Source: Eledone cirrhosa
Lineage: Eukaryota; Mollusca; Cephalopoda; Octopoda; Eledonidae
Reading direction: 5' to 3'
Assembly: GCA_964016885.1 (NCBI GenBank)
Contig: OZ024742.1
Location: 12,863,311 to 12,927,310, forward strand
DNA length: 64,000 nucleotides
Positions 28,127-37,321 of the stretch are shown here, piece by piece (the first letter of the stretch is position 1; each line of letters starts with the position of its first letter). The notes beneath the pieces are model-generated. The model saw only the letters and a program-made list of their open reading frames with translations. It made no database searches and had not been told where the DNA came from. The position numbers were made by a program, and so were the translations under genes.

Positions 28127-28192
<66 letters not shown>
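28100..28192. repeat. Compound (CA)n(TA)n microsatellite
   Basis: Runs of acacac with two catacac interruptions pass directly into 25 or so at dinucleotides. Confidence 0.95.
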
Positions 28193-28196
<4 letters not shown>

Positions 28197-28423
28197 ATTA
28201 GGTAGTAACATATGCTTATGCCTTATTTGACTAAATAGAATTAGTCTGTTAGTTGAGGTTTTAAAAATACCTCTGAAAGGAAAAAAGGATGAGTATTTAC
28301 GTACCATAACACCAACACACCACCCATGCTTCCTTCCATTCAATTAGAAGCTATATAGCCATAACAGGTATATATATGTATATATCATTTTCAAATTCAC
28401 AGCTTGATACGTTCTAACAAAGA

Positions 28424-28713
28424 TGTTTCAGAAAGATCCTGGGCATTAGTTGACAAGACAACATCACAAACGAAAATATGCTTCGAAGAACCAATGTTAG
28501 ACACATGAGTCTTGTCATTAAGAGCAGAAGAATGTAGCTGGCAAGGCATGTCCTATGAGTGGGGGACAATATATAAGCAAGAATTGCAATGTCATATTTG
28601 CCTGCTAGTGGGAAAAGACCAAAGGGTAGGCCTAAGAAGATTTGGAGATCCACTCAAAAAGATGATCTGCGTAGGTGTGGCAGAAATTGGTTTCAAGTAC
28701 CAGCCCTATGATA
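28424..28713 (+). pseudogene. Decayed C-terminus of a non-LTR retrotransposon (LINE) ORF2
   Basis: One frame reads CFRKILGIS, then NENMLRRTNVRH, then GKRPKGRPKKIWRSTQKDDL, the typical end of LINE reverse-transcriptase proteins (the usual order is ILGI..., ITN..., RRLRWLGHV..., GKR.RGRP...W). Several in-frame stops break it: at 28451, after RRM, after ARHVL and after DNI. The catalytic reverse-transcriptase core is not present, so this is a 5'-truncated, dead copy. RTE-like is my best guess for the clade. The PLE starts about 20 bp downstream. Confidence 0.75.
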
Positions 28714-28734
28714 TGACAAAAACATTACTATGAA

Positions 28735-28851
28735 ATATTGTTATACTTTGGGAGGGTCATGTTGCCAATAAGAAACACACGCACCAGTTGCTTTCACTTC
28801 AATTTATTATAATAAATTTATAAATTTAGGAATTTATAAATTTATAAATTT
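28735..28851 (+). repeat. Left inverted repeat of the PLE
   Basis: Contains gggagggtcatgttgcc, acacacgcaccagttgc, and an AT-rich inner part with repeated aaatttata. Identical in reverse complement to 31194-31310. Confidence 0.95.
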
Positions 28852-28855
28852 ATAA

Positions 28856-30011
28856 ATTTCTGGTTACACCACTGAGGTAACACCACAGGAGCATGAGGAT
28901 AGAGAAAAAGCCCTCAATGCCCATATGGTGATGTGGACGAATATAATGCAGCCCAACAAAAGGACTGCCAACAACTTCCAGGCCTGGAACAATGACGTGC
29001 CGGCGTTGTATGGGCTTCGAAAAGACCATAAAACGGGCAGTGACCCTGTCACGGGACCACCAACATGACCAGTCTGTGGAGCTAACATTGCTAGTAACTA
29101 CAGACTGTCCTACTTCCTCTCCCTGATCATACGCCCCATCATTGAAATGTCCCCAGATGTATGTGACAGCACGGAGGACCTCCTCAGCAGAATCGGCGAG
29201 AGTAACCGATCTAGGGACCTAACAAACTGCATAATAGGTAGTATGGATGTTGTGTCCCTGTATCCATCTATTGACGTGGATTTTGCTGTGGAGAAATGCG
29301 TAGAAATGATCAGTGAGAGCAATGTTGAGTTCCGTGGGATTGATACCAGTGAGCTGGGACTCCTACTTAAACTTACCTACCTATAGTAATAATTACCTAG
29401 ACACATATGACCTTAGCAACTTGTGCCCTACAAGACCAGCAAGAGGCAGACCACCTACCATTACCTCAATGGCCAAGAAAACCCATACAGATAGATGGAA
29501 CGGGTGGACCAGAGCCATACTGACACCCGAAAACCACGATGAACTGAAGAAAATGATTACACATGCGGTAGGGACCAGCATAAAACTAACCCTTAAGGAA
29601 CATATGTTCAAATTTAATGGAAAAACATATGCCCAAGAGGAAGGAGCAGCCATTGGTGTTAGCATTGCAGGCGACATAGCTAACTTATTCATGGTATGGT
29701 GGGACAGTAGACTTAAACTTAAACTTAAAGAACAATTAGAAGACGCCTTAACCCTGATAATGTACTCCCGCTACGTGATGATATAAACATCGTAGTTAAG
29801 ACACCCCCACTAGAGAACAGTCAGGAACTAGAGAAAAACATAATGGAAAGCATCCAGAAAATAGCTAACTCCATCCACCAGAGTATTAGAGTTACTATAG
29901 ACTACCCAAGTAAACACCCCAACCATCGATTACCTGTACTAGACACAGAGCTCTGGTTAGATACCATTAATAACAAAAAAACAAATCCTCCATTCCCATT
30001 ATGCCAAACCC
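28856..30011 (+). pseudogene. Penelope-like reverse transcriptase, broken by a stop and frameshifts
   Basis: Reading is open from 28856, directly inside the left inverted repeat. Visible reverse-transcriptase blocks are VPALYGLRKDHK (28997-29032), GPP followed by PVCGANIASNYRLSYFL, SMDVVSLYPSI (29240-29272, the catalytic Asp motif A), GRPPTI (from 29445), AIGVSIAGDIANLFMVWWD (the template-binding block) and YSRYV (29763-29777), the start of the YVDD catalytic box. Damage: TGA at 29066-29068 within the GPP..PVCG block; a frame change near 29380; one base missing at about 29778, which cuts the YVDD box after its V; and another frame change in the A-run at about 29970-29985. The N-terminal region before the YGL.K.HK block is absent. 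This copy cannot encode an active enzyme. Confidence 0.88.
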
Positions 30012-30902
30012 ATGACTTCCAAACATCTCATCCACCGAAACTCGGCTGTTTTGGACCATACCAAAATCAACATACTGATTGCGGATTTGGTACGGGTGAT
30101 GAGAAGCGTGTCCTGCATATGCAACCCCGAAGAACTAGAGAGACACATACAACACTTCATCCACCGTATGCAGTTCTCTGGTTACAATCAGAGAGATAAA
30201 ATCAGAGTGTATAGAGGAGCCAGAACCAAATGGGAAAAAATGGTAAATAATGACACAAATGGAACCTGCCCCTTGTATAGGAGCAAATTTTGGAATAGAA
30301 TAGAAAGAACTAGGAATAAGGCTAATAGAATAAACTCATGGTATGATAGCAATAAATACCAGAGTGTAATGTTCATCGATACAACCCCTAGAGGTGAATT
30401 AGCTTACAAATTTAGAAGAGCCCTAGATAAACATAAACTCAATATTAAGATAGTAGAAAGACCAGGTACCTCCGTAAAAACACTTATTAGCAAGACATAC
30501 CCTTTTCAAAGACGCCTCTGTATAGATAAGAAATGTATAACCTGTAAAATAAGCCCCCATATTAACTGTAAAACTAGAAATGTAGTGTATAGCATAAGAT
30601 GTACTGAAGGACAATGTAGAAACAAAAATATAGTGTACATAGGTGAGACAGCTCGTAGTGTAGGGGAACGGATAAATGAACACTGGCGAGACCTTCAATA
30701 TAGTAAAGAATCATCTGTACTCTACCAACATGCTAAAATAGAACATAAGGGTAAATTAGAGAACATAGAAATAAAAATAGAATCTACACACAGAAAAGAC
30801 GCAATGTTTAGACAAATCACAGAGGCAATAAACATAAAAGAATTACAACCAAAATTAAATAGAAAATATGAGCGGAACAGCAACATCACAACTTACAATT
30901 AA
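30012..30902 (+). pseudogene. PLE C-terminal part: linker and GIY-YIG endonuclease, 296 codons open
   Basis: This is the 3' part of the PLE polyprotein, still open but not an independent gene. Its first Met is internal; in-frame coding continues upstream to the frame change near 29985. Residues 1-160 are the thumb/linker region. A Cys-rich piece follows (Cys170, Cys175, Cys178, Cys186), as in PLE linkers. GIY-YIG signs are VVYSI (191-195), YIGET (209-213), Arg215, R220 and the EH pair at 223-224, followed by LYQHA and a final ELQPKLN. In PLEs this nuclease nicks target DNA for target-primed reverse transcription. The nuclease lies C-terminal to the reverse transcriptase, as in Penelope, Poseidon and Neptune groups. 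The frame stops with TAA at 30900-30902. Confidence 0.88.
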
Positions 30903-31193
30903 GGACAAAATGAAAACACACACGCACAGAGAACAAACAACCGACCGGTAACATGTAAATAAACAAATAAATAAACGAATATAAACACACACAGACACCC
31001 GGATGTGGCGCATGCGCAGACTGAGCACACAACACACACACACAGAAACAAAATGGCGTAGGACAGAACAAAGGAGAGGCACAAAAACAAAGAAAAGAAT
31101 CCCCAGTCACTGAAGAGGTCATAGAATGTGTGACGAAAGAACTTTGACAATATATAAACAACTATCTGGTTGTGGAACCAACCAACCAACCAA
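30903..31193 (+). other. 3' non-coding region of the PLE
   Basis: A-rich and CA-rich sequence between the stop codon and the right inverted repeat. It includes a small (ac)n stretch, the hammerhead-like motif at 31106-31148 and three accaacc units just before the repeat. Confidence 0.7.
31106..31148 (+). ncRNA. Hammerhead-ribozyme-like motif in the PLE 3' region
   Basis: The order of parts fits a type I hammerhead. Stem I 5' strand gtca (31106-31109) is followed by the core ctgaaga (31110-31116, matching CUGANGA), stem II gtca/tgac (31118-31121 with 31131-31134, loop tagaatgtg), gaaa (31135-31138), a minimal stem III (ag/ct around aa, ending t31143), H17 as t31144, and stem I 3' strand tgac (31145-31148) pairing with the first gtca. 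One G (31117) is unpaired between core and stem II, as if one C had been lost from the 3' strand of a five-pair stem. PLEs are known to carry hammerheads in their terminal repeats. Activity is not implied. Confidence 0.45.
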
Positions 31194-31310
31194 AAATTTA
31201 TAAATTTATAAATTCCTAAATTTATAAATTTATTATAATAAATTGAAGTGAAAGCAACTGGTGCGTGTGTTTCTTATTGGCAACATGACCCTCCCAAAGT
31301 ATAACAATAT
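31194..31310 (-). repeat. Right inverted repeat of the PLE
   Basis: Reverse complement of 28735-28851; ends cccaaagtataacaatat at 31310. The outer 70 bp are non-repetitive and the inner part is aaatttata-rich. Confidence 0.95.
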
Positions 31311-31574
31311 CGGTTTCAACACACGATTTCAGATAAAGAATCTTGCTAAACAAATTCAGAAACGAAATTACTATGAAAGTTAACATAATATATTACAGTA
31401 TTATCAAATATCAACCCAGACATAAAAAAAAACTTCGATCTGCGATAAACATAACATGTAGATAAATTGTAGAGTATATAGAAATAGATATGTGTTTTGG
31501 TAGATTGGGGAGAAATTATAACTATTGAGGGGAGGGGCTCTGGGTTCCTCTCGTACTCAACGTTATATTATATT
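31311..31574. other. Unassigned DNA between the PLE and a SINE
   Basis: No element recognised. It contains attactatgaaa at 31367-31378, a copy of the 12 bases just before the PLE (28724-28735), and gctctgggttcctctc at 31546-31561, whose complement recurs at 31984-31999. Confidence 0.5.
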
Positions 31575-31770
31575 AGGGCGGTGGATAGGCAGTATCGGTA
31601 GAGGGTCGGACGCCATGCTTTGCAACAAAGAGTTACGGCCCTTTATGGTCTGAGTTCAAATCCCGCCGAGGTTAACTTTGCCTTTCATCCTTATGGGGTC
31701 GATAAAATAAAGTACCAGTAATACAGTGGGATAATTGCTGGCCTTGTGCCAAAAGTAGAAACGATTATTA
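31575..31770 (+). mobile_element. Full-length tRNA-derived SINE
   Basis: Starts gggcggtggataggcag, has the A-box-like tcggtagagggtcgg, gagttcaaatcccgcc, gataaaataaagtacc and tgctggccttgtgcc, and ends gtagaaacgattatta. It is the cleanest full copy in the window and shows the family length of just under 200 bp. Confidence 0.92.
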
Positions 31771-32481
31771 GTATAGTATGGCGGTTAACAGCAACTTCCT
31801 TTACATTTTCTTTAATATTGCAACATTAAAAGAATATATCCTTCTGAAAGAATCGCGATCAAAGTATTTGTAATGTTATTTCTGTATATATTTAAAACAT
31901 ATTTGTTATGTTATTCTACGGTAAATTTATTTATATGCTGTGTATAATAAAAACTCTACTTTCTATATATAACATTGATTTATGAGAGGAACCCAGAGCG
32001 ATAGTGACTTAGCTTAACTTAACTAGCACTATGTTATTTGTTTATTGGGTCCCTGATTGACAGATCTCTATAATTAGTATCTTTAACGTAACTGGTTTTT
32101 CTAATACGGTACTTCACCGGCCAATTATGCGGACTCTACTTATTTAATTAAATTTTAAACATTTTTAAGCATTCAATTTTAATTTTGATTTTAATTTTGA
32201 TATTAATTTTGATTTTAATTTTCAATTCCTAAAATTAACCCTAGCTTTAACTTCTAAACAATTTTAACATATGTTCTTAAATTTCCGCTCGTCCGTCATA
32301 TACTTCCCGTAAGTGTATAGACATTAGCTTGACCCAGGCAGCTTACCATTGTCTGTAACACGATATTCTTCACCCCTTCTCTGGCCTGTTGTCCGAAGGT
32401 TATTAGAGTTGAGAGGTAGTAGAAATTCGCCCAGTAGGCTATACTTTCCCCTACCCGCTTAGCTAACTAACAGGCAACATA
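31771..32481. other. Unassigned AT-rich DNA
   Basis: No gene. A short run of ttttaattttga-like units lies at about 32170-32230. The 16-bp gagaggaacccagagc at 31984-31999 is the exact complement of 31546-31561 on the other side of the SINE. Confidence 0.5.
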
Positions 32482-32634
32482 ATTGTTTCTACTTTTGGCA
32501 CAAGGCCAGCAATTAGCCCAGTGTATTACTGGTACTTTATTTTATCGACCCCATAAGGATGAAAGGCAAAGTTAACCTCGGTGGGATTTGAACTCAGACC
32601 ATAAAGGACCGTAACTGGTCTGAGTTCAAATCCC
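32482..32634 (-). mobile_element. SINE on the minus strand, with its B-box end duplicated in inverse orientation
   Basis: The plus strand shows the complement of tail, body and B-box (ggcacaaggccagcaatt, then ggtactttattttatcg, then ggatttgaactcagacc at 32586-32602) and stops at about 32615. Directly after, tggtctgagttcaaatccc (about 32617-32635) is the same B-box stretch in the forward direction, forming a small palindrome. Confidence 0.85.
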
Positions 32635-32635
32635 A

Positions 32636-32906
32636 GATAAAATGATTCATTCAGAGACGGCGAGGCATATTAAAAACATGCTGCCTCGTTCGCCTCTGAG
32701 TCAAAAACAAAAACATAAATACATTTTTTCTTCTGTTTTTTCTTTGCTTGTTTCCATAAAGTTTACCTTCCTTCTATTACACAATTTACACCTGGAGATG
32801 TCACCGGGTTCTTACATAACCTGGCCACTAAAATGTGCATAGTGTTTGCAGGAATAAATATTTAAGGAAATTCAACGTTTTTGGCCTTCTGTAATTTCAC
32901 TTTATA

Positions 32907-32970
<64 letters not shown>

Positions 32971-33088
32971 ATTTTAATCCCAAACCAGTTTATATAGCGG
33001 AATTTTGTTTATGTAATCACAGCTGAAAGTTTTAATTCTTTATCGAGGAGCCTCGATTACAAAACAATAATTGAAGACTATATAAATA
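32636..33088. other. Unassigned DNA with a (GT)n microsatellite
   Basis: A 66-codon frame at 32642-32842 is unrecognised. A (GT)n tract occupies about 32912-32968. Nothing else is identifiable. Confidence 0.5.
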
Positions 33089-33452
33089 TAGGGTGGAAGG
33101 TTGGCAGAATCAGTAGAGAGTCGATCACTGTGCTACCCGGCATAGAGATACGGCCCTTTACGGTATCAGTTCAAATCCTGCCGAGGTTAACTTTGCCTTT
33201 CATCATTACGTTTGCGATAAAATAAAGTATCTGTCACTCACTGGGGTCGACTTTCCCCTCCCCTAAAAAATTGCTGGCCTTGTGCCTAAGTCAGAAACCA
33301 TTTCCAGCATAGAGTTACATCCCTTTACGGTCCGAGTTCAAATCCAGCCGAGTTTAACTTTGCCTTTAATCCTTATGGGGTCGATAAAATAAAGTACCAG
33401 TAATGCACTGGAATAATTGCTGGCCTTGTGCCAAAAGTAGAAACAATTATTA
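33089..33452 (+). mobile_element. Two SINEs in tandem
   Basis: The first, 33089-33302, has a head (ggttggcagaatcagtag), gttcaaatcctgccg, a changed body and a long tail containing actggggtcgactttcccc. The second, 33303-33452, is 5'-truncated at ccagcatagagttac, but has the B-box, gataaaataaagtacc and the tail ending gtagaaacaattatta. The tail of the first carries the extra spacer seen in longer family members, so two subfamilies are side by side. Confidence 0.88.

Positions 33453-34178
<726 letters not shown>

Positions 34179-34211
<33 letters not shown>
34179..34211. repeat. (CA)n microsatellite
   Basis: Sixteen or so ca dinucleotides directly before the fold-back element. Confidence 0.95.
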
Positions 34212-34215
<4 letters not shown>

Positions 34216-34473
34216 GGCTCCTGGCAAGGACCTTCCCTCGCCGGGTTCCTCTTAACTATATACATACATATGTATATATATATATATAGGAAAATGTTAG
34301 ACCCCGATGGCAGAGCTCAAGCCATGTCGACGGTTATTTCTGGACAGAAATAGCCGTCGAAACGGCTTGAGTTCTGCCGTCGGGGTCTAACATTTTCCTA
34401 TATATATATATACATATGTATGTATATAGTTAAGAGGAACCCGGTGAGGGAAGGTCCCCGCCAGGAGCCCAAG
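34212..34473. mobile_element. 262-bp fold-back element (near-perfect hairpin), copy 1
   Basis: Left arm starts cttgggctcctggcaagg at 34212 and right arm ends ccaggagcccaag at 34473. The arms pair nearly to the centre (cgacggttatttctgg against cagaaatagccgtcg around 34340), with a few mismatches such as gatggc/gccgtc. The middle part of each arm, ataggaaaa, then gaccccgacggc, gagctcaagcc and gtcgaaacgg, reappears in the fold-back at 39757-39877. There is no coding capacity. An (AT)n piece lies in each arm. Confidence 0.85.
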
Positions 34474-34559
34474 ACGCATCATATGGCACTACAACTCCTC
34501 TACACTCCAACGAAGACACTGGTCCTTACTACATACCTCATAGATTCTAGGACCACAGA

Positions 34560-34915
34560 AGAAAAGGAAGAGGAAGGGAAGAGGGTGGTGGGTCTAGGGT
34601 GCGGCGGTGTTGTGGTTGCAACCCGCGGACAAAACTGCAAAAGCATTTCAGCGGGCAATGGCCAGCGACACCCGCTGCAACAGCCACCCCACCTCTCGGG
34701 GCTTCTTCCTCAGACGGGCTGCTGACATTCCGAACTTGCGGAGGAGCTCGGCAGTACGGGGTCCATGGACGCCTGAGGTCTCGACTACGACCTGTGTGGA
34801 GAGGAAGTGGCCGGACAATCCCCGCTATTTGTTTGATTTCCTTTCATCTGCATTGCGGTCGCACTTCCGGCGGATATGACTCGGAGAACGTGTCACGTGG
34901 CTCCAAAACTCCATT
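34560..34915 (+). other. GC-rich island, unidentified
   Basis: Base composition is clearly richer in GC than the surroundings. Two overlapping plus frames are open (34599-34946 and 34607-34879; the second contains Arg/Ser-rich LRRAADIPNLRR). I recognise no domain. Its composition matches the retroelement relic that follows at 35003, so it may be part of the same or a related element, but this is inference. Confidence 0.35.
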
Positions 34916-34944
34916 TATACGCTCATTAATTACTACTATCTTAT

Positions 34945-35339
34945 AATGATTTAGTAAAACATATTTTAAAACTCGTGTGTTAATTCAAATGTTTATAGTA
35001 TCGTGCCCTTGGCAGTGGAGACTCCTGGTGTCCTTGGCCCTAGGGCTACCTCTCTATTCACCACCATAGGCGCTGAGCTGGCCAGCTGCAGGTGTGAACT
35101 TCGCGAGATGGAATGGCTCTTCCAGCGCATCTCCCTTACCATCCTCCGGGGAAACGCCTTCTCCATCCTGTCCGCCGGGGCTGTGGGGAGGCCAGCACGT
35201 GGGACCCCATTTGCTCACCTTACGGATTAATAGGCAAAGTTATAAACTATTGTAAATAAATAATTATTATATTTTTTAAAAAATGATTTAGTAAAACATA
35301 TTTTAAAACTAGTTTGTTAATTGAAATGTTTATAGTATC
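34945..35339. repeat. 58-bp direct repeats flanking a retroelement relic
   Basis: 34945-35002 and 35282-35339 both start aatgatttagtaaaacat and end atgtttatagtatc, with only a few differences (actcgtgtg versus actagtttg; ttcaaat versus ttgaaat). Between them lies the coding relic and an AT-rich tail. Confidence 0.85.
35003..35230 (+). pseudogene. C-terminal fragment of a retrotransposon polyprotein
   Basis: A 75-codon frame reads PLAVETPGVLGPRATSLF, then EMEWLFQRISLTILRGNAF. The pattern P.AVET.G......F...I......FLFQR.S..I.R.NA is one I associate with the extreme C-terminus of reverse-transcriptase polyproteins common in molluscs and cnidarians. No catalytic domain is present. The fragment is GC-rich, ends with a stop 30 residues after the pattern, and is followed by an AT-rich tail and the second 58-bp direct repeat. 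The exact clade is uncertain. Confidence 0.5.
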
Positions 35340-35519
35340 TTAATTAGTAGAGATGTTTAAGGGAGAAAGAAAAGTTTATATTCAGCAACTGTAATTAAGA
35401 TTCTAGATTAGATTGTAAATAAATTGGTAACATACGTACATTCAACGAATTGTAAGATAAATTATGTAATGTGAGATGATAAACTTATTAGTAATGTTTA
35501 AAGTAGGGAATTTCTCGAA

Positions 35520-35794
35520 ATGGGTTCACCCTCCCCCTCTTCCTCTCTTTCTCTTCCTTCTCTTTTTCCTTCTCTTTCTCCCCCCTCCCTTTCCTCTCTT
35601 TCTCCCCCTTCTCTTTTCCTTCTATTCTTTCTACTGATCATCCTTCCCTTATTAGTAATGTGTATATTAGGGAATGTGTGTATGTGTGAGTCTGTGCGTG
35701 TGCGTCTGTGGATGTGTGTGTGTGTGAGTTTGTATGTGATTGAGAGAGAGACAAACAGACAGAGTGAATGTGTGTGTGTAAGTGTGCATTTCTC

Positions 35795-35840
<46 letters not shown>

Positions 35841-35945
35841 TGTGTGTGTGTGTATGTGTGTGCGCAAGTGCATGTGTGTATGTATGTGTGCGTGTGTGTG
35901 TATTTGTGTATATATATTATACATCTGTATATATATACATACGGG
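35520..35945. repeat. Compound low-complexity tract: CT-rich, GT-rich, (GA)n, GT-rich
   Basis: CT-rich with ctctttctccccc at 35530-35640, GT-rich with interruptions at 35670-35805, (ag)n at 35806-35840, then gtgtgtatgtgtgcg to about 35910 and short AT runs. The reading frames here are composition artefacts. Confidence 0.9.
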
Positions 35946-36239
35946 AGATATTTTTTGTGTGAACGACTAAATAGTACTTCATTATTTTCATAATCTATTT
36001 GAATTACTAAAAGGACTAAAATGTTGCAGGTACTAAAATCTGAAGGTAGTTACTTGGAATCCAATAACCACCTACTAAAGGAACCAATGAACAATAATTT
36101 ATTACCAACAGTACAATGAACTGTTTTAACTGACAAACAGAAATACTATTTCAGTATTGCGCTTTTTCCTGTATTAACAGGTTTCAAATTTAGGCACAAG
36201 GCCGGCAATTTGGGAGAAGGCGAAAGTTGAAATACGAGA
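35946..36239. other. Unassigned DNA with a short SINE tail fragment
   Basis: Mostly AT-rich unique sequence. At about 36190-36235 the plus strand reads taggcacaaggccggcaatt and then gggagaaggcgaaagt, the complement of a SINE tail. Confidence 0.55.
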
Positions 36240-36415
36240 GAAAGGTTCATAGGCTGATTTTGAAGGAATGATGTTAGAGCTATGAAATCTGGCATGCATT
36301 AATTTCAACTCTTCATTCTTTCTTTTCAGAGACTATGTTGAAAAATAAACCTTATTGGGTCATTCCATGAGAGTATCTTCGTCAGCCTATGAATATTTCA
36401 GCAGACCTTTGTATG
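36240..36415. mobile_element. MITE, family M, diverged copy
   Basis: Shares its interior with the element at 36952-37151 (catgcattaatttcaactct, ccatgagagtatctt, gtcagc) and ends near gaatatttcagcagacctt. Terminal repeats are decayed. Confidence 0.7.
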
Positions 36416-36712
36416 TGTATATATATATATATATATAAGGCTTTGTGCGCGCCGCTGATCGCTTTTAGATGTCCTGTTTTAAGCGCCGAAACATCTATGA
36501 TCTCGGTTTACAGCTTATGAAAGATTTCTTCTCTTGTTTCATCTATACTACCATCTTAAACTATATATATATAAATAGGTTTTTAAAATCCAAATTCAAT
36601 AAACAGACCAGGATTTTTTTCATTCTGAGGATTGAAAGCAAAATCTTTTGCTTTTAAGAAACCACTGGTAAATGGAATAATTGCCTTATGTTGTTTATTA
36701 CATAATTATTAA

Positions 36713-36775
36713 GCTCTGTTACCTACATAGAGTACTCTTTTTTCCTGGACTTTTCCGACGGAATTACTTCATTCA
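36713..36775. repeat. About 60-bp dispersed motif (agctctgtt...ggaatta)
   Basis: aagctctgttacctacatag, then gtactcttttttcct, then cgacggaattac. A second version lies at 63912-63970. Both are followed by CA/TA microsatellite. Confidence 0.65.
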
Positions 36776-36820
36776 CACATATATATAAATATACATATAT
36801 ATATATATTTATATATGTGT

Positions 36821-36918
<98 letters not shown>

Positions 36919-36952
36919 ATGTGTGTGTGCGTGTGTGTATGTATATATATAT
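36776..36952. repeat. (TA)/(GT)n microsatellite
   Basis: Short TA runs, then a (GT)n tract of about 120 bp, then TA again up to the MITE. Confidence 0.95.
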
Positions 36953-37151
36953 ACGAGGGTAGGCTGAAAAATTCATAGGCTTGCCATGAAGGAGTGATGC
37001 TAAAGCTGTGGAATCTTCCATGTATTAATTTCAACTCTTATTAATAATACATTGTTTCTTTCCGGGAACTATGTTAAAAAATAAACCCCATTTGGTCATT
37101 CCATGAGAGTATCTTGGTCAGCATATGAACTTTTCAGCCGACCCTCGTACA
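36952..37151. mobile_element. MITE, family M, with clear terminal inverted repeats
   Basis: The left end tacgagggtaggctgaaaaa matches the complement of the right end tttttcagccgaccctcgta-like sequence (plus strand cttttcagccgaccctcgta) with few changes. TA at both edges fits a mariner-type target. About 200 bp, no coding. Copies: 36240-36415, and a right-end fragment at 39718-39752. Confidence 0.8.
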
Positions 37152-37159
37152 TCGAATTC

Positions 37160-37262
37160 AGTATTTTACTGATACGTTATTTTATCGACCCCAGAAGGAT
37201 GACAGGCAAGATTAACTTTGGCAGGATTTGAACTCAGAACATAAAGGGCCGTAAGAAAATAT
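37160..37262 (-). mobile_element. SINE fragment, minus strand
   Basis: The plus strand shows acgttattttatcgacccc, aggcaagattaactttgg and ggatttgaactcagaac, the complement of body and B-box. Head and tail are missing. Confidence 0.75.
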
Positions 37263-37321
37263 GATAAAGCCTTTTGTCTCTGTTTACCTGTTAAATTATT
37301 CACTATACAGAGGAGATGTAG

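Larger units (their letters stand above)
28735..31310 (+). mobile_element. Penelope-like retroelement bounded by 117-bp inverted repeats
   Basis: The first 117 bases (28735-28851, starting atattgttatactttggg) are repeated as the reverse complement at 31194-31310. I see no mismatch over that length. Between them lies a plus-strand coding region with PLE-type reverse transcriptase, a Cys-rich linker and a GIY-YIG endonuclease, then a 290-bp 3' non-coding region with a hammerhead-like motif. PLEs are known to have terminal repeats in direct or inverted orientation, so the layout fits the group. The reverse transcriptase begins at the edge of the left repeat without its N-terminal part, so this copy is 5'-truncated. 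The repeats could instead belong to another element that the PLE entered. Confidence 0.8.

Noticed and set aside
35667..35970. His/Thr-rich and Cys/Val-rich frames in CA/GT tracts here and at 36.8, 40.0, 42.8, 44.9, 51.1 and 53.0 kb
   Set aside because: Dinucleotide repeats read as His-Thr or Cys-Val; not coding.
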